64,000 bases of DNA, from assembly GCA_947095535.1 (NCBI GenBank), contig OX352773.1, positions 3,720,001 to 3,784,000 of the forward strand, given 5' to 3'. The notes under the pieces are model-generated. The model had not been told where the DNA came from. It searched no databases and worked only from the letters and a program-made list of their open reading frames with translations. Source of the DNA: Poecilobothrus nobilitatus (lineage: Eukaryota; Arthropoda; Insecta; Diptera; Dolichopodidae). Made by a program: the position numbers and the translations under genes. This document shows positions 36,381-48,660 of the stretch, piece after piece. Position 1 is the first letter of the stretch, and every line of letters starts with the position of its first letter.

Positions 36381-37556
36381 GCCGGACCTAAAAATTAGTA
36401 AGTATCTTCCAAAAAATCTTATTTTGGAATTTTAAATTGTAAAGGTTCAAAATGTTTGCAACCCTTTCTATAGTTTTTTTTTTTTTGATATATTGTTTCA
36501 TTTTGTTTGGAAACCTTTCTTTTCATCACTTAGAATATCATCATAAGAACCTCCGTTATTAATTTTTTTCTCAATTATTTGATAATAAACTCAGTAAAAA
36601 TAAAATCATATTATATTCTAGGTACCATAAATAATTCTTAAAAAGACACTAAATTAGAGTAATAAAGTTATACCATTTATTATTTTTCATATAAGGTTCT
36701 CAAGGTACTTTATACCAACTTTTCAATAGTAAATCCATAGTATTAATTACATAGTAAAAATAAAATAAAAACAATATTATTCACAATTCGTAGGATGATC
36801 ATAACTTATAATTATATTCTAAATACATATACATATACATATACATTACAGACTTATATATATATCATAAATATATATTAAGTATATTATTAATAATACT
36901 TCAATAGAAGGTATAATTTACTATAATATTTTATAAAATTTTATTTTATAGAATGATGCGTGCATTTAAATTTTTTTATTTCATTATTTTTTTTTTTTGT
37001 TTTTGTTTTAATCACGAATGCATTACAACAAAAAAAAAAATTAATTTTATATGCAATTCTTATTAACTTATAGAATCGATGTCCATCTAATAGTTTATTG
37101 TTGAAAATTATCCATTAAATATTATTAAATAATAATTTGCGAAATGAAAAATTATTAAAAAAAGAAAATAAAAGCTAATTTTAGAAAAAAAATTTTCCAT
37201 TTTCTTTTATTAAGTTGACTTCATTTTAAAATTTCAATAAAATATTGAATTTATTTTCTCATAGGTATTTTCTGGGTTTCCCAAAACAATTGAATTCTTA
37301 TTAATCGCACATATATCTACTAGATATTCTCAAACGAATTCAATAAATTCTAGAAAATTCGATGCAATTCAAATCATTTCTATAAGGTCTTCAATATAAT
37401 TTTAAAACTTAAACCATAGTTAAACTATAAATCAAACCAAAGGTCAGGCGATCGTTTGAATTTAGATCTTCCTTTAAGTATCATTTAATTTATTTTCGTA
37501 TACTGACAACTACTTTACAACCAGTTCCTTTCAATAAACTGTTAAGTATTCTATAT
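36381..37556. other. AT-rich noncoding DNA, no gene seen
   Basis: AT-rich filler with an ACATAT array at about 36823-36845. No exon or transposon end noticed. Confidence 0.6.
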
Positions 37557-38400
37557 AGGGTTGATTCGCGTTTCAAAATCTCCTCGTTTTAAAACCAAAT
37601 AATTCTTTAACTAAGTAATATAAAATAAAAAAATATTTTTATATTTTTCCATTTCTACTTTTTGGTGATATTTTCTAGGAAAAGATAGTAACCCTTCTTT
37701 TGAATTCAACTCTCAAATCCCTCCTAATTCAGAATCTAGCATATATGTACAATATAAATATTGTGGAAAAAGCCAATTTTGAATACAGCACTAAATCCTA
37801 CTAATTATATTTTTCACATACATATTTAAAATTACACTTAAAAAAGTGGGACTGTCCGCCCGCCAATCACCGCTAAACAAATTATTAGAACTACGATTTT
37901 GTAACCAACTATAAAATCCGTCCTAATAATTTTTTTATATAGATATTTCAACAACAAGACATTTAATATAGCCAAAACTCCGCTAAATATATTATTGGAA
38001 CCCAAATTTTGTATCCGATTCTAAAATTCTACCTAATTTTGTACGTATACATATTTTGTAATGGATAAACGGTGATTTTGTAACCAACTCTAAAACATAC
38101 TTTAAAAAAAACTCTCGAAATTTTTTTTTAACATAGATTTTTTTTTTCGACATTTTATATTTAAATTTTTTTGTCTATTCGACATTTTTTTTTTCAACAA
38201 CAGACTGGCTCTCAATAACTTTACTTTTTCGCAAGATTTTTTTAAAAATATGGCAATATCGCGAAATTTTGACACACGGGATTTTGAAACAAGAGATTTT
38301 GGACACGCGAGACTTAAAAACGCGAAATTTTAAAAAACTAGATTTATAAAAGCAAGAGATTTTGACACATAAGATTTTAATTCACGAGATTTCGATATGC
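37557..38400. mobile_element. Foldback MITE with stuttered arms and shared repeat (37.6 kb)
   Basis: The left arm GATTCGCGTTTCAAAATCTC then CTCGTTTT is inverted relative to the right arm at 38232-38396. The right arm is a run of degenerate 15-20-base units (GCGAAATTTTGACACACG, GGATTTTGAAACAAGAG, ATTTTGGACACGCGAG and so on). Between the arms, 37680-38110 holds about three units of the shared ~100-120-bp repeat, with CTCTCAAATCCCTCCTAATT and GATTTTGTAACCAACTCTAA cores. The arms differ from those of the 35.8, 43.2 and 60.6 kb elements, although the inside is the same family. No open frame. Confidence 0.6.
38232..38396. repeat. Degenerate 15-20-bp tandem motif (right arm)
   Basis: About eight units around the consensus ACGAGATTTTGA, in irregular spacing. 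Complementary units occur once or twice in the left arm at 37563-37596. Confidence 0.65.
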
Positions 38401-38775
38401 TCCATGTTCTATATTGTTTATTAATTTTATAATATTTTAAGTATTCTGTATTTAAAAAATATTAATTAAAAATGTCAAAAGATTGATGATTACATAAATT
38501 ATATATTTAGATTATATTATATTATAATTGAAACTAATAGTCACTTACATACATATATACATAATACCCCTTCAACCAAAACAACTTTTTACTATTAACT
38601 GAATGCAAATTATAATTATAATAATGGTTTCAATATATTTTAATACATATGTATATGCATATATGTATATATATACAAAGTTATAATATTCTATTTAAAA
38701 ATGCATATAATTACATATTTATTTATATATAAATATATTTAAAAGACCAACAATTTCTTAATTAATAGTTTTTAG

Positions 38776-38806
<31 letters not shown>

Positions 38807-40569
38807 TTTTAAAGAAAAACCTGAATATTGCATGCACAAATATTTTTACTTAACATTTTTGTCACATACTTAATGTTGGAATATTAATTCGAACTAACGA
38901 ACAAACCCAAATAGATATGGTTAAGATTTAACAGTACATACAAACAGTGTATACAAATATACATACATACATCCAAAACAAAATTAATTATATACTTATA
39001 AAATAAATTAAAATTAAAAGCAAATATTATCTGTTGTTAAATATCTTATAATTATTATTAAAAGTAGGCTTTAAATATTAGATACTTTGCGACATTTATT
39101 TTATATATGAATTTTTTGAATTCTTTTCACATTTTTATATATACCTATATACATTTCTAAATTATTCTTTTCCTTTTTATTATACTTTATTTATATACTC
39201 TTAAGAAATATTAATATTAAAAATTTTATTAACCGTTTTATATTAATTTTTTTTTTTTAATTTTAAAATTTCAACAGTTTTTCTAACAAATAAAAATTAT
39301 TTTGAAGTATAGAAAATAAAATAAAATAATTAAATAAGTGCTTAAACTATATATGTAATAACACTACGCCCTGAATATGGTATTGAAAGGAAAAAAAGAA
39401 AGAAAAAATATATATACTTAATAAATTCTAAGTTCCATATTGTTGTGTGTTATTTTAACCTATTCGAATTCTTGTATAAATTTCATGGAAGAAAATATCT
39501 AAAAGTATATAAAATAATTAAATAGTTTTGTACTTTTAGTTAAGCTGGAGAAATATTCAAAAATAAATTATTGAAAAATCTTAAAATTAACTGAAAACAA
39601 ACAAACAAACAATTAGCAAATTATATCACAATAAAATAATTGTAAAAAAATCAAAAGATCAATAATAAAATGCAACGGGCGGCAATAGGTTAAAAATAAT
39701 TTCAAAAAATTTATATATAGGTGTAATTATTATGTGCGAATATTCCAAATTAAATATTATATTGATTTTATGTAATAAGTATCATATTATAAAATAAAAA
39801 ATTAATACTTTAGAAATATTTTAAATAGAAAAACGTAATATTAATAATTCTGAGCAATTCAATTTATTTTGTTACAATTCTTTTTTGAAATGTTTTTAGA
39901 ATAACAAAGGAGGAACAATTTTTTTAAGATATTAGGCAATCAACCGAACTTGCTTCGTAACCAATGATGTGCCTATATTTATGTATAACTGCAGATTGTT
40001 TAAATTGGGTAGTTTGTATTGTATAAATTTCAGAAAGGTATAAATTTCAAACAACGCTGTGCTTTTAAATTCAAACAGAAAATAACATTAGTACACTTGT
40101 GGATCAGAGATGTACGCGCTTATTTAATTTATTTAGGTTGTTTTATAAAAGAGTTTTTTATTTTGTGTGCCGAAATACATTTCTACTTTGACTTAGTTGT
40201 TTATTGTAGAAAAATTTACAATATGTCCATTATCCAATCTTCTTAATAACATAAAAAGGATTTTGATCTTAAAACATATTTTACATCACATGATAACATG
40301 GCATGATAATTACATTACATGATCCAAGTGCAATTTAGTGCAATATTTTCGAATGCATTAAAAATTTTTTGGAGTTTTGCGGTATTAATTAATTGCAATT
40401 AGCTTGTATTTAGTGCGAAGTGCGATAAGTTCGGAAAGGCCTTAAATATATATTGACTTTCCTAACAATATTTTATAAACAATTTAAATTACTTTAGATA
40501 ATGAAAAAGGTGATTTAAAAGATTTCTAGAGCATAGAAATATCCCCTGAATTTAATTTAATAAAAAAAT
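38401..40569. other. AT-rich noncoding DNA, no gene seen
   Basis: Homopolymer (38780-38805) and ATAT/ACAT simple sequence. The segment 39895-40450 is less AT-rich and holds a 75-codon plus-strand frame (40019-40246) rich in F, Y and I with no recognisable motif. It may be an old transposon. Confidence 0.5.
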
Positions 40570-40650
40570 TACAATGTACATATGGGGATAGATGCAGTTT
40601 TTCCATTTGGCTTTGGCCAGGTTCCAAAATAATATGTATGCATAGGCTTA
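40570..40650 (+). repeat. Dispersed repeat, copy 1
   Basis: Matches the complement of 48870-48942: ACAATGTACAT, GGGGATAGATGCAGTTTTTC, TTTGGCTTTGGCCAGGTTCC and AAATAATATGTAT. An old interspersed element of unknown class. Confidence 0.65.
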
Positions 40651-42662
40651 AAACAAAAAAAAATTGACGTTACCACATATGTACTGAAAAAAATTAAATA
40701 TTTTTTGGAAATTTAGTCGTTATATTGTGGTGTTTTATATTTAATAAAGCTATAAAATAAAGTGAAATGAAAACAGTTCTAACATGTACTTATATAGTAT
40801 AATATACACAGTTACATATCTACTTAATAAATAAACTAAAATTATAAAATATAAACTTTAATTGAAAAAAATAAATCAGAAATATAAAATCAGATCGTAT
40901 GTTTTATTTAAATGAAGCAAAATTTTTTAAAAATTTAAATATCTTAAATACATAAAACTTAAGTAAGTATATAATTTTATAATAATTTTAAAAAATACAC
41001 CCACACTTAATATTTAATTTAATAACGCTTTAGTAATTTTCCAATAATAAAATTATATACTAATTAGTAATAACAGTGGCAGAGTTCAATATTAAATTTT
41101 TATTTATATAAAATAGTAATACTTATTTACTTTTATCGTAATATAAATTTGTCTTATATACTTATTATTGTTTTGTTATATATATAATATTTTTATATAA
41201 AGTAATAATTACCAGTTAACTAAGTATATATATGAATGAATCAGCAATTAAAATTAAATATGTATGTATATACACATATGTATATGCATGTAAATATGTG
41301 TCAAAAATTATGATCAAACATTTAAGATCTTCATTTTAAATTTTTATACTTATAATTAAAAATATAATTAAAATAATACGAAAAACAAATTAAAAATACT
41401 TTTTTAAAATTAACTAAAATGTAAATTATTTAATTAATGACATTTATGAATGTTATAAAGTGTTGCCAGATTTTAATATTTTGGAATCTTTTTTAAACTG
41501 TACCATAAAAATAATATTATAATATACCTATAAAATTTTGACATAACTTTAGAGAGTAATTTTTATTTTGAGGTTAATTGTTTACTGATATATTATAGAT
41601 ATAATGCTACATTTTAAATATTTTTAATGTATTTTTAATTATCAAAAATAGAAATAAAAAAATACGATATTAATTTATTTATACATGTTTAAACAGAAAT
41701 GTGCATAATTAAAATAAATTTTTTCAATAACACATAAACACATTTGATGCGAATATTTAATATCATTATTTTATATTATATACGTCAAACTTCCATTAAT
41801 TATATATGTAATTAATTATTAAAATTATAAAGAATTTAAGTTATTTTTTCTTTTTTTTTTTTTTTGTCAAAAGTTTAAATTTATATAAGAGTATATATGT
41901 ATATACAAATTACATAAATTATTACTAGGGGTAAAAATAAACATAAATTAAAAAATAAGTTTAAATACATACGTATACACATGTACATTTATTGTTAAGT
42001 TACTAATACTATAATACAAAAAAAAAATAAACAAAAGAACAAAAATTTTAAGAGAACCAAAGAAATAAAGTGTCTTTCTTTTTCCTTTATTACAAAACAA
42101 ATCACTTAACCTTAATTGAAGAAAAAATTTAAAATCATTAATTTATAATTTTTGCCCTCCCTAATTGATCTATATTCATTACTTTATTTAAGTAAGAAAA
42201 AAAAAAAATAAATAAATAAAAAATCCCCATAACTATTTTATGTACATTATTTATTTATATATGTAAATTATTTTGCAGTGCATACAGTGGTTTTTAAAGA
42301 TCGGTTCGATAATTATCGTATTGATCGTGTGAAATTTCTCTCACAAATATTATGAACATTTACTCGTAATTAATTATTAGGTTATAATTAGGTACTTATA
42401 GACTATAATAAAATAATTAATAATTTTATTTTTCTCAAGAACTAATTCCATATTATTAAAGAAAAAAATTTTAAAAATATTTAAATTTAGGTATTTATTT
42501 GGCATCATTATATTGTCGTATACAATAACAATAACAAATTTTTTTTTTTTTTTTTTTCGTATTAAAAGACTGAGCCAATTCATATCACAAGACTGTATTC
42601 TTTTTGTACAAACTTTATAAATTATGTATTTGACGCACATATTTCGACAATAAATGGAGACT
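40651..42662. other. AT-rich noncoding DNA, no gene seen
   Basis: AT-rich filler with T and A runs (41847-41864, 42541-42557). The 96-codon minus-strand frame at 42377-42667 crosses a poly-T run and has no family resemblance. Confidence 0.6.
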
Positions 42663-42960
42663 GCCACCTATGCCCAACCCCTCCTAAATAAATTAGTGGA
42701 ACCCTTTATTTGCAACTAAATCTAAAATTCCAGCTAATTATGTGTTTTACCTATACTTATTTCAAAAACAAAACATTTAAAAGAGTAGGAAATGCCACCC
42801 CTGTCAAAACGCCTGCTAAGCAAATTATTAAAACCGTATGATTTTGTAACTAACTCTAAAAATTATATTATATCCCTTCAGATTATATCCCTATTAAATC
42901 CCTTCTAATTATATATTTTATATACAGTCTAAAAAAATACGTGCAAATAAAATACAGTCA
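42663..42960. repeat. Shared ~120-bp repeat, about two to three units
   Basis: GCCCAACCCCTCCTAAATAA at the start, then GCCACCCCTGTCAAAACGCC, AAATTATTAAAACCGTATGA, TTTTGTAACTAACTCTAAAA and AAATCCCTTCTAATTATAT. Same unit as at 37.7-38.1 kb. No terminal inverted repeat was found around it. Confidence 0.65.
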
Positions 42961-43249
42961 AATGACACACTGCCCTTAAAAAATCTACTCCTTTTATTAA
43001 ACCTGAGTAATTTACTAAAGACACCATTTCAACAGTGGTTCTTTTCAATACTATTATGTAAGGCTTTTAAGCAAACTGTTTTATTACTTAGTAGCAACTT
43101 TCTGTACTCAAGTACCGAATGAGTCCTAATAGGATTTATATATCCTAATTCCAAGAATCCTAAGATCTAAAAAATTTTTTAAATCCTATTAGTTATAAGT
43201 TATTAGAGTAGTATTAAACTAAGAAGAGATTATTGAAGTTGTTATATAT

Positions 43250-43804
43250 GGGGAGGGGTCGCATAATGTCAACGTGCATAATGTCGATTTGATATTATGT
43301 GCTTGAAAAAATCCCATAATGTCAATTGGTATTAAGCGTTTTTTTTCAAAAGTGAATTATGTCAATATCATACGAAGATCTTTATCTTATTTTTTGATCT
43401 TAAGTTTTTTTTATTACTCTTTTTATACGGGTACGAACATATTATGTAGTTCTCCTCAGGGTATAATAGGTGTTACATTTTGTACTTCTTTATAATATTT
43501 TTAAACTTTATTAATTTCATATGCAGATTTTTCTTTTATTTTTATTTTATTCATATGCAAATTTTATGAAGAGAAAAATTATATTTATTAAATACGCTGG
43601 AAAAGGAGTCAACCTTGATTTTTTAACCAACTTTAAAATCCCTCCTAATTCAGAACTAACCAACTCTAAAATTCCTCTTTTATAGTTGATTCCAATATTA
43701 TTGTATCGCTCCTTTCCGGAATAATCAATGTTATAATATAATCAGCCGCGCTCGGTAAGGCGTCCAAACCGGCCGCGCTGCCATTGACATTATACGACCC
43801 CCCG
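43250..43804. mobile_element. MITE with G-rich terminal inverted repeats and shared repeat (43.2 kb)
   Basis: The left end GGGGTCGCATAATGTCAACG (within 43250-43273) and the inverted right end GGGGTCGTATAATGTCAATG match at 18 of 20 positions. The termini are G runs (GGGGAGGGG; CGGGGGG). Both sides abut ATATAT, a possible target duplication. The left arm repeats the ATAATGTC motif four times. The interior at about 43600-43695 has the shared repeat core (CTTTAAAATCCCTCCTAATT). Just inside the right end is a GC-rich patch (43745-43782). No coding capacity; superfamily unknown. Confidence 0.7.
43745..43782. other. GC-rich patch inside the 43.2 kb element
   Basis: GCCGCGCTCGGTAAGGCG followed by TCCAAACCGGCCGCGCTGCC. 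GCCGCGCT occurs twice as a direct repeat, and CGGT/ACCG can pair. The CTCGGTAAGGCG segment looks like a tRNA D-arm, but nothing else of a tRNA is present. Confidence 0.6.
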
Positions 43805-45014
43805 ATATATTTTACCACTGTATTTTATATAAATATATAATAATATATAAAATAATATATAAATTTGAATTAATTTTTTTTTTTTTAAATGATGTATCAT
43901 TTGAATAATGAATGACGTTTTTTGTTATATTTTGTTCTTCTTAATTTGATAGAAGGTCATCTTAAAATGTTCTTTTTTTTTTATTTTCCAATAATTTCAA
44001 TGATTCTTTATATTCAATCAAATTAAATTCTTCATTTAAATTATTAATATATATATATATATGTATATATATTGTTATAAAAAAAAATTATCATTATTAT
44101 TAGTATTAATTTTATTAGATTTCTTTTGAATTTCAAAGTTTAAATATACAAGAAATCAAAAATTAATTTAAAATCTATTGTAAAAATTAATTTTGTTTTA
44201 TTACTTTTTAAATATAATATTGTTTTTAAGAATTTAATAATAAATTAACTAACAATAAGTTTTTTTTTGTTTTTGATTAAAAAATACAAAACAAAATGGT
44301 AGCGTGAGAATTTAAAGATAACATTTTAGTTTTAATGAAATAAATTAAAATAGATTTCATATTTTCTACTTTAGAAATTTTTTTGATATCTTAAACTTAG
44401 ATTAAAGCATTTACATTAAAATGTTAATAATACATACTTATGTAGTTTTATTTTTTAAATGATATATATACATATATATATGTATATATATTTTCTTTTA
44501 GTTACATAATATAACTGTAACTGAATATGGCATCTCATGATTTGATTTTTTCTTTACAATTACTTTACAAGTCGTATAAAATCCAAACTTTTAAATTAAG
44601 AAATTTTAACATGTACGAATATACTTATGCATGTATACAGTTATAAAGATTTTAGTAAAACCAAATTTTTGACAACAATAGGATTTCTTCTATTAGGTAG
44701 AAGTACATAACCGTAAATTCTAAATTGAACTTTGGTTTATCATTAATAGATTCTTTATTAAAATTTCTTTAATTTCTACACCATAGAAATTCCCAAGTGG
44801 TTTAAAACTGGCTATGGCAACTGTTTTATTATGAGAACCGTTACCGACTTTTTAAAACGTACTTACACAGATAAGCTATCAATTTCACTTATTTCCCCTT
44901 AAATTACTCTCTCCATTATCTAAACCTACAATAACTTTCCATAAAAGAATCCCTTCCTAGAAAAAAAAAACATGTCAAATTTACAAGGCAAAATTAAATG
45001 CTTCATTTACAGCA
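43805..45014. other. AT-rich noncoding DNA, no gene seen
   Basis: AT arrays near 44048-44070 and 44461-44490. On the minus strand near 44874 a GTAAGT donor-like site occurs, but the frame feeding it is closed. Confidence 0.6.
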
Positions 45015-45162
45015 AGTGACATATTATAATTATATTGTCAATCTTTGACAATTTAAGTGTAAACATCAAATGCCAGTCAATCTATATGTCAATTTTGATC
45101 AAATTCCATATTATCACAAATTGTAGTCAATTGATTGACAATATAATTGATATTATGTCACT
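45015..45162. mobile_element. Short MITE, 148 bp
   Basis: The left end AGTGACATATTATAATTATA, continuing TTGTCAATC, and the inverted right end AGTGACATAATATCAATTAT, continuing ATTGTCAATC, form terminal inverted repeats of about 30 bp with a few mismatches. The interior has more GTCAATC/TTGACA motifs. No target duplication is clear, and there is no coding capacity. Confidence 0.75.
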
Positions 45163-47227
45163 AAATGCACACCAGAAACATTCCTATCATTAGCAAATAT
45201 CTTTATTTGTATACATAAATAAAAAATCATCTTTGAATAATATGTCAAAAAAACTTCATTTCACTTCATTAATTGTCCACAACTGTAATACGCAAACATA
45301 TACATATTATGTACATTATTATTAATTAAGTGTAACTGATTTTGATTTAGTACAAATTCAAACATAAGAATGTAATTTAAATTAATTAATATTAATTGTA
45401 TTTTTTTTTATTTTTTTTTTTTCATGTTTTTTTATATGTACAATACGCAAAATAGTAAATCCTTGAACCAATCTACAAGAAGCAGTAATTAAAATTAAAA
45501 ATATATATATAAAAAATATATACTTAATATGTAACAAAAAAAATTGAGGTTAATAAATTAATTACTATTAGTTATATAAATAATAAAATTAATTGAAATT
45601 AATTTGAAATAAATTAAAATTAAGTAGGTAAATAATTAAAAAGAAAAAAACAACCAAAAGAAAGAATCTAAATGTTAATCACATAAATATACATAAATAA
45701 CACATAATAAAGTATGATATGACAAGAGATATAGTAACTATTAATGATGTTTGCACAAAATTATTTTTAAACAATATTTATCTAATAATTATGTACATAT
45801 GTTAAAAATGTTTGTATAATAAATAATATTTATATACATAAATAAGTATAAAATTAATAATTAGTATTATTTATTATTTAATTTGATATTAGTAAAAATT
45901 TATTTAATAACCAAATAAAACAAATAAATTCAAATTGTGATAGATGCGCCTTATACTTACTTTTCGTAGGTACATACTACTTACTTAGTATTATTTATAT
46001 TAATTAACTTAGTATTAATTATACTTAGTATTAGCAATAATTGTTATATTAATGTTAGTATATGCAACAAGTATACTTTAAATATTTTTTGGTAAATTAT
46101 AGGTAATTACTTATGAATTATTAGTTTAATTTCAAGTTAATATTTTATAATAAGAATTAATTAAAGTTTTTAAATTAATTTAAACGTTAATATTAATTTA
46201 TAATTACTTACTTATTAGTAAGTATTACATATATATTTTAATTTGAATTAAAAGTTAACCATAAAAGTAAATTAATTGCAAAAGTTGGAATTTCTAAAAA
46301 AATTATTAAATTTAAATAATAATGAAAATTTAGGGCGAAAACAATCTAAAATAAAAATAATTTTCTTTTAATTATGTTTTAATAAGACATAATAAATTCT
46401 AAAATACTTTATATAAATTCTAAAAATTCTGTACATAAGTTAAATATTTATGAGCTGACGAACATGTCTAACTGGAAAATGGTCAATAAAAATGATTTAC
46501 CCACTTGCAAAGGTACAGTAATAGTTAAACAAGATAAATTAATAAAATAAAAGATTTACTTAATATTTGTCATACTTTTATGTTTACACAACATGCACTA
46601 TGCAGTTTTTGTTTGGCATTATGCAGTTTTTATTTGTATTAAATCACTAAACAATGTTTTTTCTTTTCTTTAATTGTCATATAATTTCTTTTTCATATTA
46701 ATTAAAAAAAATTTATAAATATTAAATTGTTAAATACTTAATGTTAATCTGTTCACCCCATTTATATTACACATATATTGGATTTTATTTTTAAATAATT
46801 ATATACTTATATATAATGTAGAATTTTTAAGAAATATAGAATATGATCTTAATTAAATAAAAAGATCTAAATAATTAAGTAAATAAAATAAATAACATTT
46901 CAGGAAGTTGTTATTTAAATATATATATTTAATATAATATAACTTTTCTTTCTTTTAACGTTATATATTTTAAATATGATTTATCAATAACAAATAGCAG
47001 ATAAAAGAAAAAACTAAAAAGTTATCATGCATATAACTTATACAGTGGTCATAGCGACTTGTAAATTGAATAAATAGGTATGTAAATTAATTATATTTTC
47101 AATTTTTCTGCACCGTAAACAAAACAATATTCGGACGCAAATAAAAATTAGAATTAACATTTAGAAATGCTTAAACAAATAAAGTTCTTGATTTTAACAA
47201 TTTTCATTCACTTATTCGGCCATTGAT
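45163..47227. other. AT-rich noncoding DNA, no gene seen
   Basis: TTAGTATTA-type simple sequence (45980-46070) and TACTTACTTA stretches. TACAGTGGTCATAG at 47041-47054 resembles a Tc1-type end but has no partner. Confidence 0.6.
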
Positions 47228-48660
47228 GTTTATTTATTTAACTGACTCATGCTTAACTCAAACACCTTACAAAGTATAAATTTAAAAATTAATAAAGTAT
47301 TAACATGTATTAAGTAACAAAAATTAATTACAAAACTATTAAAAATAAATACAAATTTATATTAATAATATTAATTAAACTTTAAATAATAAGCAATCTT
47401 CAACAAAATGTAATACACAATTTTAATAATAAAAAAGAGAAGAAAAATAAAAAACAATAAAAATTAATTAAAATGAGTAACAAGCTAAAGGTACTCTTTA
47501 AATTTCAATGATGCAAATAAAGATTCTTCTTTAATGTAAGTTTAGAAAGTTCAAAATTAATAGTTTGTTTATATTTATTAGATAAGGACATCATTCTATT
47601 TAGAGGTTCGTGTTTTCCATAGTTAGTTCTATGAAATTGAACATAAAATATGTTATGTGATCTTAATCTTGAAACTGGACAAAAGTCAATTCTATCAAGT
47701 AACTGAGAAGACACAATATTACCTTTTAGCAATTCTGTTAAGAATATTATATCAGCAACATCACGACGTTTTTCAAGAGTAGAAAGATTTAATAAGTTTA
47801 AACGATGCTCGTACGGTGGGAGATTATGCGGGTCTTCCCAAGAAAGGTGACGGAGAGCAAATCTGAGAAATTTTTTTTGAACAGATTCAACCCTATTAAT
47901 ATGTACTCTATATAATGGGCTCCACATCTGACTGGCATATTCTAAATTGGGTCTTACCAAGCAAGTATTAAGCGATTTAAACACATAAGGGTCTTGAAAT
48001 TCTCTTGCCCAACGTTTAATAAAACCGAGCATTGAATTTGCTTTATTTATTATATAGGTATAATATAGCTGAAATGAAAGTTTACTGTCGAACAGTACTC
48101 CTAAATCTTTAATTGAAGAGACAGATGGAATAGGTTGATTATTAAAAGAATAAATATAGAATAAAGGGTTTGAACGGCGCGTAAAAGTAATAAAAGCACA
48201 TTTGTTAATATTAAGAAGGAGATTATTATTAATGCACCAATTATGGAAACGATTTAAATCTTCTTGCAATGCTAATGAATCATCTAACGATTTAATTTTT
48301 TTAAAAATTTTCATATCATTGGCATAAATTTTAATTTGACTATTTAAAATTAAAGACGTGATGTCATTAATCGAAATAATGAACAATAAAGCACCAAGAT
48401 GACTACCTTGAGGAACACCTGTAGGAGCTATAAATGGAGCAGAAGTTCTAGAACGAAATAAAACAGAGTAGCTACGATCAGAAAGATAGGAACATATCCA
48501 ATTTATAAAATAAGAGGGAAACCCTATTTTTTTTAACTTAAAAAAAATGATATTATGAGGAAGAAGATCGAAAGCTTTACTAAAGTCAGTGTAAATTACA
48601 TCTGTTTGAAAACCATCCTCCATATTTTTGAGAAAAGTTGATGTTGTGCTTAAGACATTC
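47228..48660 (-). mobile_element. 5'-truncated Jockey-type non-LTR retrotransposon with long RT frame
   Basis: The element carries the C-terminal reverse transcriptase frame (coding to the stop at 47505-47507) and an AT-rich 3' untranslated region of about 275 bases. The latter ends near 47228 in an AAATAAATAAA tail. The open frame continues upstream of the first Met (48623), reading ...LSTTSTFLKN, up to about 48660, where sequence like a SINE begins. The missing parts are the ORF1 protein, the endonuclease and the first RT blocks, as expected from incomplete target-primed reverse transcription. Confidence 0.8.
47505..48623 (-). CDS. Partial reverse transcriptase of a LINE (inactive palm motif)
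   Basis: A 372-codon frame, the longest in the window. Visible RT blocks: motif A TDFSKAFD (residues 12-19), GVPQGSHLGALLF (69-81) of the finger-palm region, INDI (85-88), the catalytic YxDD position as YAND (100-103), and DLGVLFDSKLSF (173-184). Two further blocks, RPNLEYASQMWSPL (224-237) and VESVQKKFLRFALR (245-258), are typical of Jockey/CR1-like insect LINEs. In YAND the first of the two catalytic aspartates is replaced by asparagine, so polymerase activity should be lost even though the frame is still open. The annotated start is only the first Met in a truncated frame and not a true initiation site. A complete LINE ORF2 would be roughly 900 residues. Family assignment is strong; clade is inference. 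Confidence 0.85.
   Translation of the reverse strand: MEDGFQTDVIYTDFSKAFDLLPHNIIFFKLKKIGFPSYFINWICSYLSDRSYSVLFRSRTSAPFIAPTGVPQGSHLGALLFIISINDITSLILNSQIKIYANDMKIFKKIKSLDDSLALQEDLNRFHNWCINNNLLLNINKCAFITFTRRSNPLFYIYSFNNQPIPSVSSIKDLGVLFDSKLSFQLYYTYIINKANSMLGFIKRWAREFQDPYVFKSLNTCLVRPNLEYASQMWSPLYRVHINRVESVQKKFLRFALRHLSWEDPHNLPPYEHRLNLLNLSTLEKRRDVADIIFLTELLKGNIVSSQLLDRIDFCPVSRLRSHNIFYVQFHRTNYGKHEPLNRMMSLSNKYKQTINFELSKLTLKKNLYLHH

Noticed and set aside
42377..42667. 96-codon minus-strand frame
   Set aside because: It runs through a poly-T tract and an old minisatellite edge. Residues are mostly I, K, N and Y as expected by chance.
44870..44930. Minus-strand exon between GTTATTGTAG and GTAAGT
   Set aside because: All three frames contain a stop before the donor. 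As a terminal exon it would encode only a dozen residues.
47041..47060. TACAGTGGTCATAGCGACTT as a Tc1-type end
   Set aside because: Only the first few bases fit, and there is no inverted partner.
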